Below, piece after piece: positions 34,319 through 42,788 of a DNA stretch of 64,000 nt (position 1 is the first letter of the stretch; each line of letters begins with the position of its first letter). The position numbers were made by a program, and so were the translations under genes. The notes beneath the pieces are model-generated. The model was not told where the DNA came from. It did no database searches and was given only the letters and a program-made list of their open reading frames with translations. This stretch comes from Candidatus Poribacteria bacterium (GTDB taxonomy: Bacteria > Poribacteria > WGA-4E > WGA-3G), in contig JAPOZO010000020.1 in NCBI GenBank assembly GCA_026706025.1, positions 1-64,000 on the forward strand. The letters run 5' to 3'.

Positions 34319-35425
34319 TTAGAGGCTTGGTGGATAGCAACAGATGATCTCCATCGGGGTGTCGCTGGTGCTAACGATGACGTAGCTGGACAAGCAACGT
34401 GGGATGAAAACAGATTTGCCACGTTTGAGCGGGACATCTTCAAAATCGCCGCGCAGTACGCCTTCGCCACCCAACGTCACAAGCGCATAGAAGCCTTTAT
34501 CTGCAGGCATGCTCAACGTTGAGTCCACTGTCAGGCGTGAGCATCCGAAGAATTTTGAGGCTTCCGCTGGCACGATTCGGTCTTCGCGATTATCGCCTTC
34601 TGCTCGGACGAGTTCTGGGGTGCGGCGGATGTAGTTATTGAGGTAATCCAATTCGAGTTTATCGAACTCAGCGGCATCCACTGCGAGGTCCCATCCGAGA
34701 CCGAGGTGTCCATCATCTCTTTCAAACGGGAAACCTTCCCATTCAGCGAGGATATTCCAATCGGTAGGTTCCTGCGGTTCGAGGACACATAACCCTGTAC
34801 CGAGTGAATGGACGATCGGTGTGCGTAAGAAGTAGACTTCTCCGACCTTCGGTTCAACGACGTGCATGAGACTTCGGAGCGTTGGCACATCTTGTGCCTC
34901 CATCAGACGGCGGAATTCTGCTTTATCTATTGCTTCTTTCCATCCGATCCATGCCTTCGCGCCCGGACGCGTGCCGATTAAAATCCACGCCTCATTTTTC
35001 CCAAAGGGTGAGTTGAGATGTTCTTGTGCGAAATCCGGGTTGGGGTGCCAATGGATAGGGATATGCGCGCCTTCACCGACATCGAAAATCTTAAGAAGCA
35101 CGCCTAATTCAGTGCCATATTTAGCGACGTGCGCGCCACCGAGTGTCTCTTCCGGGAATGCGTCCAACAGTGCTTTCAGTAACACAACCTCACCGCTTGG
35201 AAGTTCGATACGGCTAAGTCCTTTGTCGGGCGGATTGTCTCTACCGGGGGTGATTGCGCGGTTTGTGGAGAAGATCCATTCTTCGGAGTAATAATCATCT
35301 TTCGGATCGGGGTCACCCATAAACTCAGCACGGAGTTTCCCGCCGTTATAGAAGTGCAGGTAGGTGTTCGGTGCTAAGCCGATGGGTGCGTCTAACATTG
35401 ACTGTAGTTCGTTTTGTGATGCCAT
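34319..35425 (-). CDS. mannose-6-phosphate isomerase-like cupin (class I)
   Basis: 368 residues with the two-cupin architecture of class I phosphomannose isomerases. Zinc-site elements are HIPIHWHPNPDFAQEH, the Glu in GKNEAWILIGT, and the His in TPIVHSLGTG. The C-terminal cupin has LGGEGVLRG and IPRCLSSYVIV. It may interconvert mannose-6-P and fructose-6-P or act on another sugar phosphate. Followed at 45 bp by the acyltransferase gene. Confidence 0.8.
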   Translation of the reverse strand: MASQNELQSMLDAPIGLAPNTYLHFYNGGKLRAEFMGDPDPKDDYYSEEWIFSTNRAITPGRDNPPDKGLSRIELPSGEVVLLKALLDAFPEETLGGAHVAKYGTELGVLLKIFDVGEGAHIPIHWHPNPDFAQEHLNSPFGKNEAWILIGTRPGAKAWIGWKEAIDKAEFRRLMEAQDVPTLRSLMHVVEPKVGEVYFLRTPIVHSLGTGLCVLEPQEPTDWNILAEWEGFPFERDDGHLGLGWDLAVDAAEFDKLELDYLNNYIRRTPELVRAEGDNREDRIVPAEASKFFGCSRLTVDSTLSMPADKGFYALVTLGGEGVLRGDFEDVPLKRGKSVFIPRCLSSYVIVSTSDTPMEIICCYPPSL

Positions 35426-35651
35426 ATTGCTATCCTTTCTTTATCTTTACGGACTAAGGGTGTCGTTTGTGGGTTCCCTTATTTGCAGTAAGTTTATCAT
35501 TTTGGACGGGTTTTGTCAAGTCAATTTTTGGGAGATTAGGGTTGTTGAGTTTTCAGTTTTTTGGTGGTTTTGGAAGGAAGTCGCTCTTACAGGTTGCATT
35601 TGGAAGGATAGGTTGGGAGGACGGTGCTGTTGCCTCGTTAGTATGCGTTTG

Positions 35652-36044
35652 TTACAAAATCCATGATTGTATGTGGTCGGCAATCACTTCAATATCCGTT
35701 ATGGTGCCATCCGCAATTTTAAGACCGAGTTCAATGATGGAATCGTTAATGTTGAGAGATAGGGTGCAACCATTAAATTCTAAAAACAGAATTGCACAAT
35801 GTAAACCGACACGCTTATTTCCATCGAAAAATATATGCCCTGTGATAATGTGATGTGCATATACAGCGGCTTTTTGGGGCAAAGTTGGGTACAGTTCGGT
35901 ATCACCGAATTTTCCACTCACTGCCTCAACCAGATAGCGTAGTTGATTTTCATTCAACAATTGATAGTCACCGACATGTCCCGTAGCAACCTCCAGAATT
36001 TCCGCAATTGTCAAATATCTGAAATGTTGCCGAGAGTTTTCCAT
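35652..36044 (-). CDS. Doc/Fic family protein (death-on-curing toxin-like)
   Basis: 130 residues, the Doc length. The active-site loop HIFFDGNKRVG matches HxFx(D/N)GNKR of Fic/Doc enzymes, which transfer phosphate or nucleotidyl groups to proteins such as EF-Tu. The N-terminal RYLTIAEILEV is typical of Doc. The upstream partner, overlapping by 34 bp, is not a recognisable Phd antitoxin but a TPR protein. The active site looks intact, so a neutralising partner would be expected. Confidence 0.88.
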   Translation of the reverse strand: MENSRQHFRYLTIAEILEVATGHVGDYQLLNENQLRYLVEAVSGKFGDTELYPTLPQKAAVYAHHIITGHIFFDGNKRVGLHCAILFLEFNGCTLSLNINDSIIELGLKIADGTITDIEVIADHIQSWIL

Positions 36045-36316
36045 GCGCGATCGTAATTTCGTAGTATTTCCTTTGAGGCTGTGGTACTGTTTATCCCAAT
36101 ACTGCTGGCAGCTGCCATGTCAGATTTCGCTTTTTCCGTTTCTCCGAGGCGTAACCAAGTCTTGCTGCGGTTGTAAAAGGCATCGGCATAATCGGGTTTA
36201 AGTTCTATCGCTTTGGTGTAGTTTTTAATAGCAGGTTCCAACTCACCTTTTTTGCTGTGAGCCAATCCACGATTGTAATACGTCTCGGCACATTCTTGAT
36301 TCAGTTCTGGCATCAT
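36011..36316 (-). CDS. short TPR protein overlapping doc
   Basis: 101 residues from ATG 36316, chosen because GGAGG lies immediately upstream; the longer frame lacks this. Two TPR motifs: AETYYNRGLAHSKKGELEPAIKNYTKAIELKP and ADAFYNRSKTWLRLGETEKAKSDM. The C-terminal ~35 residues are unique and overlap the doc frame. Translational overlap suggests coupling. Possible regulator or unconventional antitoxin of the Doc protein; that role is inference. Confidence 0.7.
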   Translation of the reverse strand: MMPELNQECAETYYNRGLAHSKKGELEPAIKNYTKAIELKPDYADAFYNRSKTWLRLGETEKAKSDMAAASSIGINSTTASKEILRNYDRAWKTLGNISDI

Positions 36317-36421
36317 TTTTCCTCCACAATGCGGTTTACTTGAGGGTAATGATAACATGCAAAACGAGTAGATGTCAATCGAATCTCACAGTGTAGTCAG
36401 GGACGTTTCGTTTTCGGTTTT

Positions 36422-37474
36422 TTAGGGACTGCTGCTAAAAAGTTTAGCGATTTCGTCTGCTTCAAAAACGGGTAGCGGTTGTCGTGTACGGGTGGTATCT
36501 TCCAACCATAACCCGTGTGCAGATGGCAAAAATTTTCCGATGATGTCCGCGCGGATACCTGATTTGCTAAGAGCCTGACAAATTGCGTCGCTTTTTTCAG
36601 GTGCCGATGCAATCAACATAGCACCCGATGAAATGACACCGAGCGGATTAAGCCCGAACATATCACACAATGTCCGTGTTATGTCGCCATACAATACTGG
36701 CGATCCTAAAAGTTTATCTGAATAAACAACTACACCTAACTCGGCTGCGGTTGCCAACTCATATACAGCAGTTGAGACACCGCCCTCTGTGACATCGTGC
36801 ATCGCGTGTACGCCGCCCGTGGCAATTGCAATTTGCGCATCCTTTAGCACAGAAATCCCTGGATCCACGAGATAGTTCTTCGCCTGCGCTAAGAATACGG
36901 CATCGTACTTTTCCCGCAACTGCGCTTCACACTCGCGGGCGATGATTGCGGTTGCTTCAATACCGATGCCTTTCGTGAGAATTAAGGCATCTCCGACACA
37001 AGCACCGGCTGAAGTGAACAAGGCATTTTTATCGGTAACCCCCATCATTTGACCTATGACGACGGGTTGTTTTACGGCGGGTGTAACTTCGGTATGTCCA
37101 CCACACAGTGCGATGTCAAACGCTGTACATGCTCGTGTGATTTGTGTCATGATGTCGCGAACCATCGCAGGTGTCGTCGCATCTTCGGGTAACAACAGGG
37201 TTACGAGCAACCATTTCGGCACGGCACCCATCGCTGCAATATCATTGCTATTGACGCATACCACATACCACCCAATATCTTCAGTCGCAAAGGTAATCGG
37301 ATCGCTGGTTGCAACGAGATAGTTATCCCCTAACGCAATGACCGCTGCATCTTCACCAAGTTGTGGACCGACAACCACACCCGTGCTGTTATTGGACGTG
37401 GGCAAGAGTTCCTTTAAAAAATCGTGTTTCAGTTTCCCAACGGGCAGCTGTACACTTATGAGTTTCTTTTGCAA
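36422..37474 (-). CDS. AIR-synthase-fold protein (HypE-like)
   Basis: 350 residues of the PurM/HypE/SelD/ThiL superfamily. Visible are the N-terminal GPQLGEDAAVIALGDNYLVATSDPITF (GxDAAV), the VNSNDIAAMGAVP helix, ALCGGHTEVTP, LTKGIGIEATAI, HDVTEGGVSTAVYELA and ISSGAMLIA. It resembles stand-alone HypE-like proteins of unknown role; no other hyp genes are nearby. It is not SelD: the N-terminal Sec/Cys-Gly-Cys motif is absent. Located 50 bp after the solute-binding protein gene. Confidence 0.82.
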   Translation of the reverse strand: MQKKLISVQLPVGKLKHDFLKELLPTSNNSTGVVVGPQLGEDAAVIALGDNYLVATSDPITFATEDIGWYVVCVNSNDIAAMGAVPKWLLVTLLLPEDATTPAMVRDIMTQITRACTAFDIALCGGHTEVTPAVKQPVVIGQMMGVTDKNALFTSAGACVGDALILTKGIGIEATAIIARECEAQLREKYDAVFLAQAKNYLVDPGISVLKDAQIAIATGGVHAMHDVTEGGVSTAVYELATAAELGVVVYSDKLLGSPVLYGDITRTLCDMFGLNPLGVISSGAMLIASAPEKSDAICQALSKSGIRADIIGKFLPSAHGLWLEDTTRTRQPLPVFEADEIAKLFSSSP

Positions 37475-37524
37475 TTCTGATGATCCTACGGAAAAGATGA
37501 ATATATCAAGAGTTTTTGGGAGTG

Positions 37525-38625
37525 TTATTGTTTCTTAGCATTCCACATCTCGGCGCGAGTTATGAATATCTTGGAATCCTGTAACCATTCTGCATAACTG
37601 ATGTTTTCGCCATCAGTTAGATAGTTAAATCTTTCATCAATACACGCGGCAAGTTCAGCATCTTCCACCGCGAGGGTGAAACCTCCGTACTCGACCTGAC
37701 TGTCGAGGGCGGTGACAACAAATGCCGCATCAGCATAGGCGGCACCGCGGTTACCAATTTCACCTCTGGCGATCGCGTCAATCCTGCCTTCGGCGAGTGC
37801 TTCAAGCAATTCTGACTCACCGAGTTCATCTCCGAGATAGACGACCTGCGGCATGTCATCTGAAGGCGGGTGGAGATACTCCCTACCGACCAAATTCGGT
37901 GAGGTATCAGCGGCGGTAATTTTGTAGGCTGTTGTTCCATCAGCAATAAGTGTGCTTTGGAGTGTCTCAATGCGCGTTCCATTGGCGAGAACGCCATTCG
38001 CATCAATAATACCCGTGAGTTCAAGCAAGCGCGCTTCCCCGGTTGTGCCGGAAAGCACACCAACGCGGACATCACGCGTGAGAGCAGCATGGTCCGAAAG
38101 GCGTTTTGCGTCGTGGGCACGGACCAAAAGTGATTGACGGAACTTGATATGTCCGGATGTAAAGACGACGATTGGAGTGCCTGTTGCGTTCCGAGTTCGA
38201 GAATTAAGTATCGTGATGCCGCCCCCGATAATATCATATTCCGGCTCGGCAGCCTTGAGCCAGATGCCCGACCATTCGGGGATAGCCCTTCGTGAAAAGG
38301 AGAAGTTCGTGCCCTCCATCGCCTCAAGTGCAGTTAAGAGATCAGCTTCATAACCCTGATGTGTGTTAAACTCATCAGAAGTTGGATTAGTGTTGGCACT
38401 ATAACTTATAGGTGGGAAATAGGCATAGAAACCGAGGTTGAGAACTCGTTTCTCATTTGGACAGGTTTCGCGCATCGTTGGTTTGTCAGCAGAGATAACC
38501 TTTTGAATCTGTTGACACCCTAACAATATAGCCATCAGGAACAGTAAAACTAAAATGCTATAAAATGTCGAGTATCTGATGAAGGTCGTTTGAAATCTCT
38601 CTGCTTTAACTGAGGTGATTTTCAT
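37525..38625 (-). CDS. solute-binding lipoprotein (PBP2, amino-acid/GltI-like)
   Basis: 366 residues from ATG 38625, with GAGGAA upstream; the frame upstream of this lacks a signal. Lipobox MAILLGC anchors a type-2 periplasmic binding fold: RVLNLGFYAYFPPISYS near the N-terminus, GYEADLLTALEAMEG, EYDIIGGGITILNSRT, VRVGVLSGTTGEARLL. Such proteins capture small solutes for ABC import or sensing. No permease or ATPase gene is adjacent, so the partner is elsewhere or it acts as a sensor. Confidence 0.8.
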   Translation of the reverse strand: MKITSVKAERFQTTFIRYSTFYSILVLLFLMAILLGCQQIQKVISADKPTMRETCPNEKRVLNLGFYAYFPPISYSANTNPTSDEFNTHQGYEADLLTALEAMEGTNFSFSRRAIPEWSGIWLKAAEPEYDIIGGGITILNSRTRNATGTPIVVFTSGHIKFRQSLLVRAHDAKRLSDHAALTRDVRVGVLSGTTGEARLLELTGIIDANGVLANGTRIETLQSTLIADGTTAYKITAADTSPNLVGREYLHPPSDDMPQVVYLGDELGESELLEALAEGRIDAIARGEIGNRGAAYADAAFVVTALDSQVEYGGFTLAVEDAELAACIDERFNYLTDGENISYAEWLQDSKIFITRAEMWNAKKQ

Positions 38626-38770
38626 CGCTCTATTCCTCGTATCCGTTCCAATAGTTGTTCGCTCTGGGGCGAATTTGCACATTTTTAGTATAGAACATTT
38701 TGGGCAAATTGTCAACTTTCAAAAGGAGGGGATGGGGCTATTCAGTTTGGGGAGTTGAATGACATTGGGG

Positions 38771-40699
38771 TCAGATAAAAATCTTGTAGGTGCGTAAGCC
38801 GGATAGGGGACCTATGATTGCCCAGATGCTGCCGATGACGTAATCGCCTAAGATTAATCCCAAGAACAGTGGGGCGACCTTACGATGTAGCCGCAAACCG
38901 CCGTGTCGTAGAATCATTAACTTCAGAAACCACGCCACGAAGAAGGCGAACCAGAAATAGTCCATCGCAAAACTGATAGCGAGTGCGTAACCCGCGGGGT
39001 GGAAGGGCCACCACAGGAAATGCATCCGCATATACATCATCACAAACGTCAGGAGCGCGCCGATCCCCATAAAACCGATACCGACTACGTTTGGCTCCGT
39101 TGGGTTATGGAGCCACCGTTGGAGCCGACCGAACGACTCTCTGCCGACCCAGCCTTTGAAGCCACCCGCTTTCGCCACGGCACCGTTTCGGAAGGTGACA
39201 TCCAGATTTGCCCAAAAAGTCGCCAGAATACCGATGATAATCGCTATGAGCATCGCGACCCATAAACGCCGGTTACCCATCCCCGTCGATTCTGCGAGTT
39301 TAAACGCCTCAATCTGGTTCGGCATCGGGTGGTTGCGGTAACCACGGTTGAACCAGTAGAACAGCGACATAATCGTAAGGCTGCTCGTGTCAAACCGTCG
39401 CGTCCCCCCGACTGTCGCCAGCATATCGTGTGGGTTGACATAGTAAATTTCATGTGGCGTGCCGAGTTCCGCTCGAACACGCGTGATGGCGAAAGAGAGC
39501 AGGAAATAGACCCCAAAGAAGATGCCCGCGACCCATAACGTCATCCCCGCAATGGAGGAAAAGATTCCGAGCGCGACGAGCGATCCGAGAATCCCCAAGG
39601 AGGCAGCACGATACGGCATCGGTTCATTTGAATCATCAAGACGCGATTTAAACCCGAACACCTTTTTGAACACCTCGGTCAGATGTCGTCGCGTGACCCA
39701 GACAGCAAGCAGAAAGAGCGCGATCCACGCGCCGTACGCCTGCTCGTTCAACGCTGGGAAGTAACGGGTGCCGAGTGCCGCGGCGATGACGAATTCTGCT
39801 AAACGCACTACAAAGAAGAACCAACACGAAAAAGAGAGATCCAAGGGTAAGAAAAAGGCTAACCCAACAGCAAACGGGTAGACGGAGATGCGCGTTCCAC
39901 GGATAGCACTCCACGGACGATCCGTGAAGATATTCTGGAATACAGATGTCCGTTTGATATAAGGGATCTCTGGAAACTGTGGAAAGAGATAGTGAATCCC
40001 GTTAATCACACCGATAACTACGGCGATACTGAATCCCATCCACATCATCCGGTTTTTCAGCAGGGTTATCCCTCCATCTTCTGACAATCCCAAGGGGAGT
40101 TGAATAATCGGATATGCGAGTTTCTCTTGTTCTGCCCACCGTTTCCGGACGAGTGTATTGATGCAGAGCATCATGAACATCATAATGAGGAAAAAAAGTC
40201 CCCAGAACATCAGCGGCTTTAGCCAAACCGAAAAGTTATGCTGTGTGTAGAAGGTTGCTTCTCCCTCGTAAAAGCCTTGCAAACTTTGCGCATCGGAGAC
40301 GGTAAGCCATGCCGGTAGGTACCGAAAAAAGAGTGCCTGCCATTCGTTCTCCTCCGTTGCGAAACGGAAGGGATGTGCGATGCTGCCGAACATGTTCTGC
40401 ATTGTGTCGTGCCCCGCAAACGTACAGGAGATCGCCACCATAATGTAGATGGTGAGCAGTTCGCCTTGCTGGAGCATCTGCCGTGGTGCAAAACGTTTCA
40501 ACACGCAGTTGGCGACGACACAAACAAACATAATGAAAACGGGTTGGATAAAGAGCGGTAGGCACGAACCGTCAAGTGAGTAGTACTTTACCTCAACAAT
40601 CGTCATCCAATAGACATTGATTGGGATGAATAAAACGCCTAAAAGAAGTGAACGGCCTGTAACACGTGCTGATGAGATTAAAGTTTTTTGTCCATGCAT
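38771..40699 (-). CDS. OPT-like multi-pass membrane protein (DUF6785/6784-type), copy 2
   Basis: 642 residues, co-linear with the 643-residue paralogue at 19189-21120: shared FAGHD, AHPFRFATEENEWQALFFRYLPAWL, EQEKLAYPIIQLPLGL, TRVRAELGTPHEIYYVNPHDML, NHPMPNQIEAFKLAESTGMGN. About 14 hydrophobic segments. Probably a transporter, substrate unknown. Its leader contains a TTGTCAGTTATCAG-type repeat with the distinctive TTTGCCTCGCAGTGAGAG core. Confidence 0.75.
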   Translation of the reverse strand: MHGQKTLISSARVTGRSLLLGVLFIPINVYWMTIVEVKYYSLDGSCLPLFIQPVFIMFVCVVANCVLKRFAPRQMLQQGELLTIYIMVAISCTFAGHDTMQNMFGSIAHPFRFATEENEWQALFFRYLPAWLTVSDAQSLQGFYEGEATFYTQHNFSVWLKPLMFWGLFFLIMMFMMLCINTLVRKRWAEQEKLAYPIIQLPLGLSEDGGITLLKNRMMWMGFSIAVVIGVINGIHYLFPQFPEIPYIKRTSVFQNIFTDRPWSAIRGTRISVYPFAVGLAFFLPLDLSFSCWFFFVVRLAEFVIAAALGTRYFPALNEQAYGAWIALFLLAVWVTRRHLTEVFKKVFGFKSRLDDSNEPMPYRAASLGILGSLVALGIFSSIAGMTLWVAGIFFGVYFLLSFAITRVRAELGTPHEIYYVNPHDMLATVGGTRRFDTSSLTIMSLFYWFNRGYRNHPMPNQIEAFKLAESTGMGNRRLWVAMLIAIIIGILATFWANLDVTFRNGAVAKAGGFKGWVGRESFGRLQRWLHNPTEPNVVGIGFMGIGALLTFVMMYMRMHFLWWPFHPAGYALAISFAMDYFWFAFFVAWFLKLMILRHGGLRLHRKVAPLFLGLILGDYVIGSIWAIIGPLSGLRTYKIFI

Positions 40700-40704
40700 T
40701 GTTA

Positions 40705-40760
40705 ATAGTTGTCAGTTATCAGTTTGCCTCGCAGTGAGAGTTAAGAGGTTTTCTGGGATT
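40705..40760. repeat. TTGTCAGTTATCAG repeat with TTTGCCTCGC core
   Basis: Between the OPT-like protein and the methyltransferase. GTTGTCAGTTATCAGTTTGCC and following CTCGCAGTGAGAG match, in inverse orientation, the block near 63400-63440. Confidence 0.65.
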
Positions 40761-40852
40761 TCATATTTCTTGGTAAAGGTTGGTGTATCAATTGGGTAAC
40801 GACGGTTACAGAGAGATGATCAAACATCAGAAACCAGACTTATAACTTATAA

Positions 40853-42733
40853 CTACTCACGGTAGGTTTTAACGATTTCTGAGATGACTCGTGCTCTGTT
40901 TTTCCAATTCATACGCGCAGGCGGGATGAGATAGATACCATCAATCTCACATTCATCTTGATTGCGGATGTCTCGCACTAATTCCAAGCATAGTCGCATA
41001 CCGAGTTCCTGTCCAGCGGTATCTCCGAGGTCCCGGAATTTGTCAACGATAAACTGCGGAATGTAAAGTCCCAAATTGTCGCGGAGGTAGGATGCACTGC
41101 GAAAACTTGTAAGCGGTAATATGCCATAGAGGATCTTTATACCAAGATGTGCCGTCGCCTGCTGGGAGCGTACGACATCTTCATAGGTCCAAACCGGCTG
41201 TGTATAGGCGAAATTAGCCCCTTGTGCCACCTTATTTGCGAGATGCTTGACGTGCGGTTGTAAGTTCTCAGCAATCGTGAAGCCCCCGCCATAATAGAAC
41301 CCACACGGTTCACCGATGGATGAACCGTCAGCGAGTTCTCCGTGATTTAATCGAGCAATGAGTTTCATCAATTGAACCGCGCCACGGACATCTGGAACGA
41401 GACTCGCTGTCTCATAAGGACCGGCTTTCGGATGGTCACCGGATAAGGCGACGATACCGCGGATACCCAACGCCTCCGCCTCCAGTAAATGCGATTGCAT
41501 ACTGATGAGGTTCCGAGATCGGGTTGTCCAATGGATGAGCGTCGGAATTTGGGTCGCCTGCTGCAGCCGATACGCGGTGCCGACCGCCCCGATGTTCACC
41601 GCTGCCCCGGAATTGTCGGTCACATCAAACAGGTCTACGCCGATTGCGGCAAGTCCCTTTGCTTCCTTCAACATCGCTCGCAATTGCGGGAATGTATTGG
41701 CGCGCATCTCTACACTCACGATGCGTTCGCGTGTTTCAAACACCTGCTGCACGGGGTTATCGTACGGACGAGGTGACCTCGCCCCTACTGACCTGATTTT
41801 AGGAAGAACGAAGATGCGCGACTCCCGTTGGACGGGTTTGCGTCCTGCGATCGCCTGTCGGACCTTCGCCGTATAGGTCGGTGTCGTTCCGCAACAACCG
41901 CCAATCATGTTCGCGCCGAGTTCGACCAGTTTTCCGACGTAGTCGCTGAACACCTCAGCCTCGACTGTGTAGGAGACCGCCACTTCTCCTTGCTCGACTC
42001 TCGGATTACCGGCGTTCGGTTGAACTGCAATCGGTACTTTGATGACAGGCGCAAGGAGTTCCATCGCTTCAACGAGATCGTGGGGTCCCCTGCAATTGAT
42101 ACCGACTGCATGCGCACCGAGCTGCTCCAGTTCCTGTGCAAAGACACGTACATCTAACCCCGCACCGACGGTTCCGCCTGAAACGCCGCTAATTTCAACA
42201 ACGACAGGGACACCGTAGGTGAGTGCCTGTTTCGTCGCGATTTCTGCCTGTTTAGGGGAAACAAACGTTTCGAGTACGAGGAGATCGACACCCGCATCAA
42301 CAAGCGCATCCATCTGTTCCTTGAAGATCCGTCGAATCGTTTTGGTAGATGGAGCAGGCGAGTCTAAGCCTTGGAACGAAACTTGTCCGACAGATCCAGC
42401 TACGTAGCACGTCTCTGGTACTGCTTCGCGCGCCAGCACCACACCCGTCTTGTTAATTTCGTCAACCTGTTCAGCTAAACCATGGACCGATAACGCTTCC
42501 CTATTCGCCTGATAGGTATTCGTCTGGATAACATCGGCACCCGCGTCGGCGTAAGCGCGGTGAATAGCCGTGACCTTCTCAACATGTTCCGTAGAAATAT
42601 TGCAGGCATCAACGCACTGCAGATATGCCGGTATCCGTTTGCGGAGTTCGGTTCCGATAGCACCATCACACACCAGTATCCGGTGTGCTAAAGCTTCCAT
42701 GAAGTGGTCTTTTTTTCTTAAAGTAGTAGTCAT
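40853..42733 (-). CDS. bifunctional homocysteine S-methyltransferase / methylenetetrahydrofolate reductase
   Basis: 626 residues from ATG 42733 (MTTTLRKKDH); ATG 42700 is also possible. Residues about 15-310 form the homocysteine methyltransferase domain (LVCDGAIGTELRKRI, with Zn Cys motifs VGINCRGPHD and IGGCCGTTPTY). About 350-620 is an MTHFR-like domain (SVEMRANTF..., GIVALSGDHP, FAYTQPVW). It makes methionine and supplies methyl- or methylene-THF, as in YitJ-type fusions. The interdomain linker SVGARSPRPYDNP is encoded by a GTAG...CTAC-family palindrome (41762-41788). Confidence 0.88.
   Translation of the reverse strand: MTTTLRKKDHFMEALAHRILVCDGAIGTELRKRIPAYLQCVDACNISTEHVEKVTAIHRAYADAGADVIQTNTYQANREALSVHGLAEQVDEINKTGVVLAREAVPETCYVAGSVGQVSFQGLDSPAPSTKTIRRIFKEQMDALVDAGVDLLVLETFVSPKQAEIATKQALTYGVPVVVEISGVSGGTVGAGLDVRVFAQELEQLGAHAVGINCRGPHDLVEAMELLAPVIKVPIAVQPNAGNPRVEQGEVAVSYTVEAEVFSDYVGKLVELGANMIGGCCGTTPTYTAKVRQAIAGRKPVQRESRIFVLPKIRSVGARSPRPYDNPVQQVFETRERIVSVEMRANTFPQLRAMLKEAKGLAAIGVDLFDVTDNSGAAVNIGAVGTAYRLQQATQIPTLIHWTTRSRNLISMQSHLLEAEALGIRGIVALSGDHPKAGPYETASLVPDVRGAVQLMKLIARLNHGELADGSSIGEPCGFYYGGGFTIAENLQPHVKHLANKVAQGANFAYTQPVWTYEDVVRSQQATAHLGIKILYGILPLTSFRSASYLRDNLGLYIPQFIVDKFRDLGDTAGQELGMRLCLELVRDIRNQDECEIDGIYLIPPARMNWKNRARVISEIVKTYRE
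41762..41788. repeat. GTAG-family palindrome inserted in a coding linker
   Basis: GTACGGACGAGGT / ACCTCGCCCCTAC arms, imperfect palindrome of the same family as the intergenic copies, lying in frame inside the methyltransferase-MTHFR gene between its two domains. Confidence 0.75.
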
Positions 42734-42734
42734 A

Positions 42735-42765
42735 TTAAGAGAAAAGCGCGCCGATGAAGCGCGCC
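42735..42765 (-). terminator. likely intrinsic terminator
   Basis: On the minus strand GGCGCGC-TTCATC-GGCGCGC is followed by TTTTCTCTT, between the dockerin-monooxygenase gene and the methyltransferase gene. The GCGCGC arms are self-complementary. Confidence 0.55.
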
Positions 42766-42788
42766 TTCCAATGTTTTCGAGATAGACG

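Noticed and set aside
36422-37474. SelD (selenophosphate synthetase) supporting the selenoprotein idea
   Set aside because: Superfamily fold only; the N-terminal Cys/Sec catalytic motif of SelD is missing, so it gives no support.
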